From positions 1,860,001-1,924,000 of the forward strand of contig BCKC01000009.1 in the NCBI GenBank assembly GCA_001600455.1: DNA of 64,000 nt, given 5' to 3'. The DNA is from Endocalyx cinctus (lineage: Eukaryota; Ascomycota; Sordariomycetes; Amphisphaeriales; Apiosporaceae). The stretch's first letter is position 1; the number at the start of each line of letters is the position of its first letter. The translations under genes were made by a program, and so were the position numbers. Positions 35,085 to 44,325 of the stretch are shown one piece after another. A model generated the notes under the pieces. That model ran no database searches, was not told where the DNA came from, and was given only the letters and a program-made list of their open reading frames with translations.

Positions 35085-36239
35085 ATGGCGGCAATAAACC
35101 ATAAAGAAGAAAGTAAACGAGAAGACGAAGTTGCAACTACCCAACTCCGCCTGTCTTCCGGTAACGGGCCGGTGTCTCGCACCGTACTAAAAACACCTCT
35201 TCGCGACGCAGACCCATCCGAAATTCCCATCATCGATATATCCGGGCTGTTCAGCCCCGAAGAAGCGAATCGTGAGAAAGTTGCCGAGCAGATCCGAGAC
35301 GCCGCCACCAACAACGGCTTCTTCTATATCAAGAAACACGGCATCCCTACCGAGGTAACCGATACCGCCCACCGGGCCGTCTTAGAGTTCTTTCGGCAAC
35401 CAGCGGAAATCAAAGAGAGAGCGAATGTGAAGTACTCCAAGTACTTTAACGGGTATAAACCACCCAAGTTCCAACGGGTGAACCCGTTCGAATCCGTCGA
35501 CCACCGCGAGACGTTCTCTTGGACGTACGACCCGCGGTACGACCCTTCGGTCGCGGACCCGACGTCCATCCCGGAACCGATCGCGCGCTATTTCCGCTCG
35601 GCGGAGGATTTCCATTGGGACGCCACCTCGCACCTGCCCGGTTTCAAGGAGGCCGTCGTCGGGTACTGGCGCGCCTGCCTAGCGCTCGCGCGGGTTCTGG
35701 TCCCCGCGTTCGCCCGCTCGCTCGACCTGCCGGAGGACGCCTTCGCCGCGAAGGTCACCCACCCGGACGCCGCGTTCGCGCTCAACTATTACCAGCCGAT
35801 CGATCCTCCGTCGGAAGCGGACCGGAAGGAGGACGAGGAGACGCAGGTCTCGATCGGGTCCCATACCGACTTCCAGCTGTTCACCATCCTCTGGCAGGAC
35901 GACGCCGGGGGGCTGCAGGTGCTGGATAGGAAGGGACAGTGGATACGCGCGAAACCGATACCGGACACGTTCGTGGTCAACATCGCTGATTACATGCAGC
36001 GGATCACGAACGATCGGTACGTCAGCACCGTGCACCGCGCCCAAAATCGGAGCGGGCGAGAGAGGGTCAGCATGGCGTTCTTCTTCGGATTTAATCTCAA
36101 TGAGAGCTGCGGTGTGCTTGATAGCTGCGTAAAAGAAGGAGAAGTGAAGAAGTATGAAGAGATTAGCTGCGAGGAGTGGGTGAGGAGGAGGGTGAAGGCG
36201 ATGCATAGGGAGTTTGAAAAGAAAGAAAGCGTAAAATGA
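35085..36239 (+). CDS. 2-oxoglutarate/Fe(II)-dependent dioxygenase (isopenicillin N synthase-like)
   Basis: Non-haem iron oxygenase of the IPNS/GA-oxidase type; substrate unknown. A single exon of 384 aa. The DIOX_N region begins at IPIIDISGLFSPEE (about 47-60), followed by NNGFFYIKKHGIP. The 2OG-Fe(II) core has the iron triad His260 and Asp262 in SHTDFQLF and His317 in STVHRA, with Arg327/Ser329 in RERVSM to bind the 2-oxoglutarate carboxylate. GGLQVLDRKGQWI and NIADYMQRITN are family hallmarks. The C-terminus is a lysine/glutamate-rich tail. GC3 is high in the middle of the gene (about 35500-36050) and falls at both ends. A homolog in a biosynthetic cluster would suggest a tailoring function, but no backbone synthase is in the window. 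Confidence 0.9.
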   Translation: MAAINHKEESKREDEVATTQLRLSSGNGPVSRTVLKTPLRDADPSEIPIIDISGLFSPEEANREKVAEQIRDAATNNGFFYIKKHGIPTEVTDTAHRAVLEFFRQPAEIKERANVKYSKYFNGYKPPKFQRVNPFESVDHRETFSWTYDPRYDPSVADPTSIPEPIARYFRSAEDFHWDATSHLPGFKEAVVGYWRACLALARVLVPAFARSLDLPEDAFAAKVTHPDAAFALNYYQPIDPPSEADRKEDEETQVSIGSHTDFQLFTILWQDDAGGLQVLDRKGQWIRAKPIPDTFVVNIADYMQRITNDRYVSTVHRAQNRSGRERVSMAFFFGFNLNESCGVLDSCVKEGEVKKYEEISCEEWVRRRVKAMHREFEKKESVK

Positions 36240-37742
36240 GGAGGCAGGGGAAAGGGGATTTTTTTCTTCTTCTTCTCATGTTTATCGGTTTCTTCTTTTC
36301 TTTTCTTTTCGGGGCCAATTGATGCTTCTCTCTCCCTAACCATTCTGCGAGCGGTGAGCGTGAGAAGGGAGAGTAAGAATTAGCGATACTAAATGGCGTT
36401 TTATTAGTTCATGCAAGAACACTAAAAAAAGAAACACCTTGTCTCGGGAACACTAGAGTTCGTGAAGGTTCCTCATACTCCAGTGTTTATATTGGCCACG
36501 GTAACTTTAACTATGAGCATTGGCTAATAAATCAGGTATACCTCGTATTTTTACACACACTTATCCTACTAACCTTTTCCCACTAATTACAGCAATCGTG
36601 ACACTTCAAGGTGCAGTGCTAGGGTTGCCTCATAATATGGTACAGCGAATATGAGGTCTGGCCAATTGCCTATGACCCCATGTTTCAAACCCCCCGATAA
36701 TCTCCGGTTTTTTCCCTGGAGCTAGTTAACACCTTGTACAGGACTGTATCGTGGGAAGTGAGGGAGCTGGACGGATCATCACCCGTTTGCCCCATTTCTC
36801 AACACAACAAGCTTTCTTAGCTACGACTTGCTGATTAAATCATTTCTTTTTGGGATTAGACAAAACTGCTTTTGTTAAATAGTCCTGACTTAGGTGCTTC
36901 TAATAACCCTCTCTCGTAACAGACTTGAAAACTTTAGTTTGCACTGTTTCCGAACTTGCTGATTTATGACATGGTGGCTTTAACACGCCTATTTTTCAGC
37001 GAAAAGTTTAGGTGTAAGATTACTTTAACATGAGAGCTACTTTTCTATTAACGTTAACGGCTCAAATATAAGGTTGGTATCCGGAGATTTAGAAACTTTC
37101 TGATTTAAATATAGAATCATCGCAGCATGATTTGCATCTTTAAGCCAACATAAGCAGTAACGTTCAGTCGGAATAGTCAGCCCAGTAATATCGAACATTA
37201 TTGCGAACACATGTCTCGTGCTGCGCAGCCAGCCACTTAGCGATAGTCGTACCGGTCTAAACAGCCACACAACTCAAAATCATTATCTATTAGCATGGTA
37301 CTACTGTTATTGTAGATAGACTGCGATCGGTTTCCTGCAGCAAGATTTTCATCATGCGTGATACACTGTGCAATTGCTTGTTACTAGTCTTGCTTGTGAG
37401 GAGTTGATATAGGAACTTCACGGAAAAAACACCTGTTGTTTCCCTTGTCAGCCACATTGAAACAGCTGTGATTGGTTTCTTGTGGGCTATCCCCTAGAGG
37501 CGACACGCTCCTGCATGGGTGGAAATGAAAGCATCGAGATGGGATCTACTTCAGAACCCGAGGCCTTTGAACGATATCGTATAAGTTCAATAGCTTTCCC
37601 GGTCTAGAAATCTCTTTTTCCTTCATTCGTATCATCCAACAGCAAGAACACATTTCATCTTCGTCTCCTCACACTCTTTTTACTTCACTTAATATTTCTT
37701 CTTCCACTCATTCATATCATTCTCTTTCACAATACCAAAAAA
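36240..37742. other. Intergenic, no gene seen
   Basis: 1.5 kb. It starts with a TTCTTC/TTTTCTTTTC-rich 3' region. The ORF at 37037-37270 (minus) has no recognised domain. The CT-rich stretch at 37600-37735 is a typical promoter/5' UTR for the secreted protein that follows. Confidence 0.5.
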
Positions 37743-38466
37743 ATGAAGTCTTTCGTTGTACTCGCTACCGCTCTTAGCGTTGTCTCGGCAGCCCCCTACC
37801 AACTCGTCTCCAAGCGCGAGCTAAGAGACTTCGAGTGGGCCCATCACAAGGACACGGGCTGCCCCGCATACTTGCAAGAAGGCCAGTACGAGTTCCCTCA
37901 CTACCTCACTCAGGTGTCCGAAAAATTCCCCGATAAATCATTCGGCCCCCAGTACAGCGCCTTCTTCACGCCCAACGACATCTCTTCCATCTTCAGCTTC
38001 GACGTCCCGGCCTCCCGTGCCGACGCGAACTGCACTCTGGAATTTATTTTCCCGCGCCGCGACCAGCTGCGCACCTCGTCTTTCAAGTACCACGGTGGCG
38101 GCAGCTTCTTCTTCAAGGGGTACAACCCCGGAAGCTGCCCCGGCCCCGAGACTACGTACAACAACCAGCCGGAAAAGGGCCCGTTCCCCGATTTCCCCCC
38201 CATTCACATGGAACCTGGCCACGCGTACACGATTGACGTCGGCCCTTGTTTCGTCTCTGCCGGAACCTGTGCTGCTGGTAGTAAGTACTTTGACCTACAT
38301 TTAATCGCGCCAAGCAAGCAATTGTGTCGGAGTTTGTTTTAGAGAACTAATATATTTCCGTCCTAAACTAGTGACTTACACGAACGATACTTTCTTCGAG
38401 TTCTTCCAGGACAGCGATGAGTGCCCTATTGGTATCTACACTTCTTACAGCTACGGTTTACCTTGA
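37743..38466 (+). CDS. Secreted But2-domain protein, 210 aa
   Basis: A small extracellular protein of the ubiquitin-3-binding But2 C-terminal-domain family, a set of secreted fungal proteins of unclear function. Two exons, 37743-38280 and 38372-38466 (intron 91 nt, GTAAGT...CTAG), join in phase. A signal peptide (MKSFVVLATALSVVSAAP) is followed by a KR site at 24-25 that could be processed by a Kex2-type protease. The domain shows ISSIFSFDVPASRADANCTL, then FIFPRRDQLRTSSF and GSFFFKGYNPGSCPGPETTY, with cysteines spaced for disulfides and a final FFEFFQDSDECPIGIYTSYS. The usual But2 core is present and looks complete. A CT-rich promoter precedes it. Confidence 0.8.
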
Positions 38467-41368
38467 GAGATTTTCTTCTTTCTTTCTTAAATTTGTCCCT
38501 CTCAATTGCAGAAATCTTGAGTAAAGTTACTCTTGACATTCATTGAATTTTATGACGGGGGAAATTGACCTATTCTTGTTTATCCTACGATGAAAAAACC
38601 ACATCTTATATCGTTATATTATCAAGACAATGGGGGCCTCCATTGGATATATGGCGCTCAAAATATTTATTTGCACTTTCTCTCTTTCTTGATTTTTGGA
38701 ACTGTTGTTGGATGAATATATTGAATGGAAATGTATCAATATCTGTATCTACCTTGTATAATAATTATCATAGTTTTGAAGTTGAAAATCATACAAAGTG
38801 TACTATATAAATATTTCTTAGGATTAGGGTTTAAGGAACTATTTATGTCTTGATTCGAAAGGGAGCTCAGCATCCTATTTATAACGCTTTCAGAGCTGTA
38901 GTATCTATCTACAGGATTGGTCAACCTCTCAGACCGGGTTCGTGACACTACTTCCACCTCTTAATTTTAGAACTTCGAAATAAGATCTCATTCTGTTCCA
39001 CTTCTTCGTCATAATATCTCAGTTAATATCCGCTTCCTTCGCACGATCGCTTAATGACCCTTAAAGTTATCCTCGGGACATATTCCGGGTACGTAGATAA
39101 ATCCGGTTCGCGAAAGTGCTTAAGAAATTCGAGGAGCTCTGGGATGGTCTTGAAGACTTGTACGGTAGAAACCCATATGTTGACGACGTATTTTTAGCTC
39201 CAGTTTTTTCGTCTTCGCTTTTGCGATAGTAAACGACCCAGCAATCTGCTTCATTCCCTTCTCCCGAATTCTAACCTCTAGCGACGAGCCAATCGTTAGA
39301 TATCCCAGAATTCCTTTTTACCTTATCCGGAGTTTTTACTCGTCGAGTGACTCGCTCCGCTAATCTACGGCTTCTATCCAAAAGCTTTATCTACGGAGAT
39401 ATTATAAAGTGGGTCATATGAATAGAAAGGGAGAAAAAGGGAAATAAACTTGTAGACAGACGTGACGGGGAGTAAAGCTTTTATAAACGACGCGAGCCGG
39501 GTTAAGGTAAGACGTAACGCCCAAGTAAGTCTATGATCAGGTACTGAACATGACAATAATGCAATAACTAGGAATTAATTTATTTCTGTTCAATCTTCCC
39601 CCTTTCTCTAGGAATTAGGTTTTAATCCTACCTAATACTCATGGGTAGGAATCGCTCCTTGCGACGATTGCTGATACAAGATGACGTGTTGTCTCATCGT
39701 GTCCATGTCCATCACTGCCTCAACCATAACTAACCTCGCACCGTAAGGTCTACTATAACCGGCTCCTTAGTAATTCGTGTAATAAGTTCCTATCTCCCAA
39801 GGAAAATGACACCAACTTATAGTTACCCTGCCATAAGAAGGGCTCGTTACCCTCGAGTAATAAGAGACTTAGGGTTGACATAACTTTTGGTAGGCGGCAA
39901 AGCTTAACCAAATGTTTTTTGTTTTCAAAAGGATTAAGAAAATTATAGAACTAGGCTTGGACTTATTGCTGCGATCATTGCTACACACTTAACTTGGAGG
40001 TGATGTGCATATTAAATTTAGAAAGCTGTTCCTATTCGAATTCAGATGAATACACATTCTTACCGGGAACGTATATAATACTTAGCGTGAGATAAGTAAG
40101 AGATCTTTAGAGAGTACGCCAATATATTCAGTTGTATCTTACGACCGTGGAGACAGTGATAATGTGATGGCGATCGTGAAAGTCTAATACTATCAGCCTC
40201 GTAGCTCACAGTCTTGCCGACGCCCTGAGCACACTTGCACAGATGAATACAGCTATTTCGCTTGGATCGATGCACCTTGCATTATTAATCAAATCATACG
40301 AGTCAGCGGGGCCAACCAACAGGTCAACTTACGAACAAATATATACGCCAGAGCAGACACTGTGGTCATTTGGCTTCGACCTGAAACAGGCAACGGCTGA
40401 ATCGCCATCTTGTGGGTAAGGGAAATAAAGGTTGAGCGTTTGTCGCCATCGCAGGTCTGGTTGTTACAGTTCACTCCTATTCGTCCAGAAAGTCTGAAGG
40501 CAGTTGCTGTACTAATTCAGCGTGTTTATTGGAGCCCTCTTTGGGCGAAGGAAGAAGTTTTTAATGCGAGGGATTTCAAGGTTTATCGAGATTCCAGTAG
40601 TGTGTTGAAACGTTTTGAAAATATTTTCCGAAACCGTCTAGAGCGGCAAGACTGGAATAAATTATCGGTATCTAGAAGGGGCTTGGTGCTTTAAAATTTT
40701 TGCCTAGCCATGCGCAAGTTTTGGCATTTGAAGGTCTAGGCAGCCTTGGTTCCAATTATTCGATAGTCGAGAGTGATAATATCATATTTCTTTCTATCGT
40801 ACGCATGTCTTGAGGAAAATTATCTGGTAGTTCTCGAGACAGGATATCTGGAATCCTGGGAGTGCTTCTAAAACAAACCCATTAGTTTTTCTGTTCAATA
40901 TAGCCTCTCGGTCAGGGTCGTAAATACACCATTATACCATAGTGTTCCTCTTGTCCAATACACAACATTTTGATTTTGTGTGGGAATCTGTTTATTTGCC
41001 CAGGTACATCAATACCGCGCGTTTGCCAACATGTGTACGACACTGATTATATTATACCAAAATGACGGCTATAGGAGATGAGTATGACCTTGAGGCGGCG
41101 GCCAATACCGAAGTCAATTTTTAGTTTCTGAATCCACTGTTGAGAAACGAGCTTAGTATCTCCACCGTAGAAATCTAAAATAGTATATATGATTGTGGTA
41201 TAACAATAGGAATGCTGTGTACGAAGGGTTAATGGGGGATTATCTGGAAATAAGGGGCCTCGCGAGACTTTCTGCAAAACACTCTGTCTCGGACAGATAC
41301 ATTGTTGGGTTAAAATCGTAAGATTTTACTGTTCTGAAAAATGAAGTTATTATTGTTGTTGATGTTGT
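38467..41368. other. 2.9-kb region without a supported gene
   Basis: Mostly AT-rich. The ORFs at 40060-40474 (minus), 40410-40694 (plus) and 41047-41277 (minus) have no recognised domain and lack coding-like context. The 41047-41277 frame contains SQQWIQKL, which could at most be a relic of a methyltransferase last exon. Confidence 0.4.
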
Positions 41369-41490
41369 GAAATAATTCTGCTAGTCAGAATTATTTCGAG
41401 TGTAAGTGAGCTGGCGTACAGGCCAGCTCCGCACTGGCCACATACACCAGCCTGTGGCTGGTGATGTGGCTGGNGTGGCTTATACTCCAG
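41369..41490. repeat. Array of four adjacent hairpins
   Basis: Hairpin 1 is 41369-41397: GAAATAATTCTG, a 5-nt loop and the exact complement. Hairpin 2 is 41408-41429: GAGCTGGC, a 6-nt loop and GCCAGCTC. Hairpin 3 is 41437-41470: GCCACAT-a-CACCAGCC, the loop TGT, and GGCTGGTGATGTGGC, a 15-bp stem with one bulge. Hairpin 4 is about 41470-41490: CTGGnGT pairs with ACTCCAG, and the single ambiguous base in the window (41474) would be A if the stem is perfect. The array begins 8 bp after the stop codon of the truncated methyltransferase. It may be a mobile foldback element or act in 3'-end formation. Confidence 0.75.
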
Positions 41491-41497
41491 CTAGCTA

Positions 41498-42989
41498 CTA
41501 ATAATCAACACAAATCCACAGCCCTATTAAAATGTATCTGTCATTAATATATTCCCATAATTCACGATTAAGATAAACAACAAATAAATAACGGAATAAA
41601 ATAATTGCTTGCCTCATCTCTCGCTCTCTCCATAACGGAATTTCACCTGGGCCTGGCATAATTGCATCCTGAATAAGTATTTTCGCCCCAGGTCGAAGGG
41701 CCGGGACCTGCGCTTTCAAAATACGCAACGCATATTTATCGCCCCAGTTGTGGAATATCAAACGGAAGAAGTACACGTCAGCTTGCACGGTCTGCGGTTC
41801 GAAGAGCTCGTGCGCCATAAACTCGACTCGTCCCTTTACTTGGTCCGGCAGTTCAAGCTCGGCACCCTCAATAACCATGCCCATATCCTGAACGAGGATC
41901 TTAACGTCTCCGAAGCTCTTAGCTACTTCCACCGCGACGTGGCCCGTAGATCCGCCCACGTCAACGATAAAGGCGTTTCCTAAGGATGCCCAGTCGTACG
42001 TCTTGGGCACGTCCTTGACGTTAAAACCAGGAAAGTGATCGAACGCTTTCATCGAGGACGCGAACCGCATCGCCCGTTCCGGTTCAGCCTCGAAGACTTC
42101 GTAGATTGACTTATCCGTGTTATTAGCGAGAGAGAATCCCTTGGCGAAGAGTTATTATTAGTAATACTTCAAGACTTCAATCTAATTAAAAATATCCAAA
42201 TAGCTTTACAAGGGCTGGAGTGACGGTTTGGATTAGGGTTAGGGTTAGGGTTACGACGTTAATACAACTTACAGTTTGGTTCGGTTCCTCGGAAGACGGC
42301 CATTTTTCCATTGCGTCAACCATCTTGATCAAAGGTAATCTATGTCAGTTCCATCTCATAAATTTCTCTCTGTTTAAAGCTAGTTCCACATACCTTACAC
42401 GAAGCAGACCAGCCATCCTGACCCCCAACACGAACCCAGGCATTGATGTATGGAATGGTTAAGAACTTGGAGATCTTTGTATGTGCCACCATACCAGGCT
42501 CTGGTTCCTTCAGGATACGCATGACCATGGCGTGTCGGAGTAAACGTCTCACGAGGCCTTCGTCCAACCCCGTCTTCTTAGAAATATCTCCGAACGAGAT
42601 TTGCCCATCAGGAGGTACCATATCCGCAATTTGGAACCGGCAAATCGCATCGATACTAACTAGATTAGAGATCTTTAAAAAAATACTATTAAACCCTATG
42701 AACCAAAGAAAAAGGGGGGCGAATGACGATCTAGTCAGTTAATTCTTACGGCGCTGAATTTGAAGATTAATGACATGGGCTCCAATAGTAACTCATGCAG
42801 CTCGGCAGTTGCATCGAGCACGGCGTCTTGAATATTAGCTGCATCGGCGGGAAGACTTTCTGGACTATTCTCGTCGAAGGACGGGGACGGTAAGCCCTGG
42901 GCGGATAGTAATTCGTGTAATTCTGCCACGGAGCTGCTTATCTTGGCAGCTAACGCGACCATACGTGGCGCTGTGTTCGATGACTCCAT
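41498..42989 (-). CDS. O-methyltransferase (COMT-like), C-terminus truncated or replaced
   Basis: SAM-dependent O-methyltransferase of the fungal methyltransferase_2 family. Four exons, 42989-42750, 42672-42394, 42323-42273 and 42139-41498, join in phase to 403 aa. The dimerisation/winged-helix part contains SIDAICRFQIADMVPPDGQ and a short exon MVDAMEKWPSSEEPNQT. SAM motif I is VDVGGSTGHVAVEVAK (250-265), and the catalytic base is His320 in FHNWGD. Family similarity stops after WREREMR (residue 366). The last 37 residues (AIILFRYLFVVYLNREL...) are AT-rich and unlike the family, which normally continues about 50-70 residues with a helix and a final beta strand. The join point reads AGGCAAGC, which could be a former AG/GTAAGC donor. 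Intron 3 carries a telomere-type repeat, and a solo LTR lies 125 bp upstream of the ATG. The gene may be decaying. Confidence 0.75.
42233..42253 (+). repeat. Interstitial telomere-type repeat (TTAGGG)3 in an intron
   Basis: Three perfect TTAGGG units plus TTA lie inside intron 3 (42272-42140) of the methyltransferase gene. The coding strand reads CCCTAA, which also supplies CTAAC strings like fungal branch points. A shorter 2-unit copy is in intron 1 of the next gene (45903-45914). Confidence 0.9.
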
Positions 42990-43114
42990 CGTCAATAAGA
43001 GCTGAGACTGATGGTCAATGAGAACTGCAAATAGAAAATTATATTTGAAAACGATTCAACGAGTATCGAGAAAAGAAGAAACGAAAACATAAAAGCAATG
43101 AAGAGGAGGGGCAG
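42990..43114 (-). promoter_or_regulatory. Remaining proximal promoter of the methyltransferase
   Basis: Only 125 bp separate the ATG at 42989 from the solo LTR that ends this interval, so upstream control sequences have been displaced by the insertion. Confidence 0.4.
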
Positions 43115-43347
43115 TGTGAGGGAATGGGGTGCGTTGGAGTATAGCGCAGCGCAAGTACGTAGACCGAGCTTAGCAGCGGGACAAGGGTGTAGTTTAAGAG
43201 TTGAATAACTATTTTATTGATTCTTGACCTTCTATTCTATCTATTCCGGGTGGGAGTCCTCCCTTACATCGATGTATCCCACTGGGGCTACCTGGAGGGT
43301 GGCCGTAGACACGCACCGTAGACTCTACAATAACTAGGGCCCTGGCA
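43115..43347. mobile_element. Solo LTR with 5-bp target-site duplication, copy B
   Basis: 233 bp from TGTGAGGGAATG to CCCTGGCA, flanked on both sides by GGCAG (43110-43114 and 43348-43352), a 5-bp target-site duplication as made by LTR-retrotransposon integrases. Collinear blocks are shared with copy A at 457-666. No internal gag/pol region is present, so it is a solo LTR left by LTR-LTR recombination. It sits in the methyltransferase promoter. The Ty1/copia versus Ty3/gypsy class cannot be told from the LTR alone. Confidence 0.75.
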
Positions 43348-43352
43348 GGCAG

Positions 43353-44325
43353 CGTGGCTCTTAGTCTCACTTTAAAATAAGTAGTATCAGGTCACACAGT
43401 AGTAGCCAACATAGGGATGTAGAAAATAGCCCCCAAATAGCTAGGGAAACTCCCAACACCTTTCCCGATACACCCCACACCTGGTAAGGGGGAAATCTGG
43501 GCTCTCAAGGAGTGTTGGCTCAAATTTTGACTGCCGATTGTTAGTAGCTGGCGGTGACGCAAGACAAGATTATTTTCAGCGTAGTATACATCGGATTCAC
43601 CAACGTGGTACTCCTGCCTGATTCTTGTTATGCTAGTTGGTGTAGTTGGCTTGCAACTGCATAAAGCAACAGGTCTTCGATATGGTAGCAGAAAAGCCTA
43701 CTAAGGCACGCGTCATATCAGTGCAGAGCAGAGATATGGTCCGAATAGGTAATCTCCTTTGGCAATTATAAAAAATTCGATATTCATAGTTTGTTGCTTG
43801 AAACTCTGTAGTATTTTCTACGAATTAACGTTCTACTTCAAGCAAGTCAGGGGCCCTATATAAGAAGACTCTTTCCGTTTCTTACGGCATCTTCACCGTA
43901 ATCTATCCAAGATTATATGTACTCCGTAAATTCCTTCATATTTGACTTATGTAAAAGGGATATAATCCAGGCAGCTCAGGCGAGGCTCAGGTTAAAAGCG
44001 GCATGGCTCAGATAAAAGGCTTACTTGTACTCTGTAATTTGATACAAGTTGGTACATCTCATGGATTTCACGAAGTATTGTTTGTTATGCGGGGTTTTGA
44101 TCACTACACCAAAGACAAACCACCATTTTAGGAAGCAAAGTGGAATGATCCCATTGCTTTTTCTACCCTTTCGTGATAAATATGATCAATCATATCTTTT
44201 CACATTTTCTAAGTAGATAAGATGGCTATTTTCTATGGACGGAATAATTGTTGAAATTAAAAATATTAGAATTATGAGTCAGTGAAATACCTAGGTACTT
44301 TATTTTGTTTCTATCCTATCTTATA
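43353..44325. other. Intergenic, no gene seen
   Basis: About 1 kb of AT-rich DNA after the LTR, with no supported gene. It includes the 3' side of the minus-strand tannase-family gene. Confidence 0.5.

Noticed and set aside
37037..37270. 77-codon minus ORF
   Set aside because: Looks protein-like in part but has no family match and no neighbouring exons.
41047..41277. Possible last exon of the methyltransferase
   Set aside because: It contains SQQWIQKL, loosely like the W-x2-L of the family C-terminus, but no junction gives a convincing family sequence.
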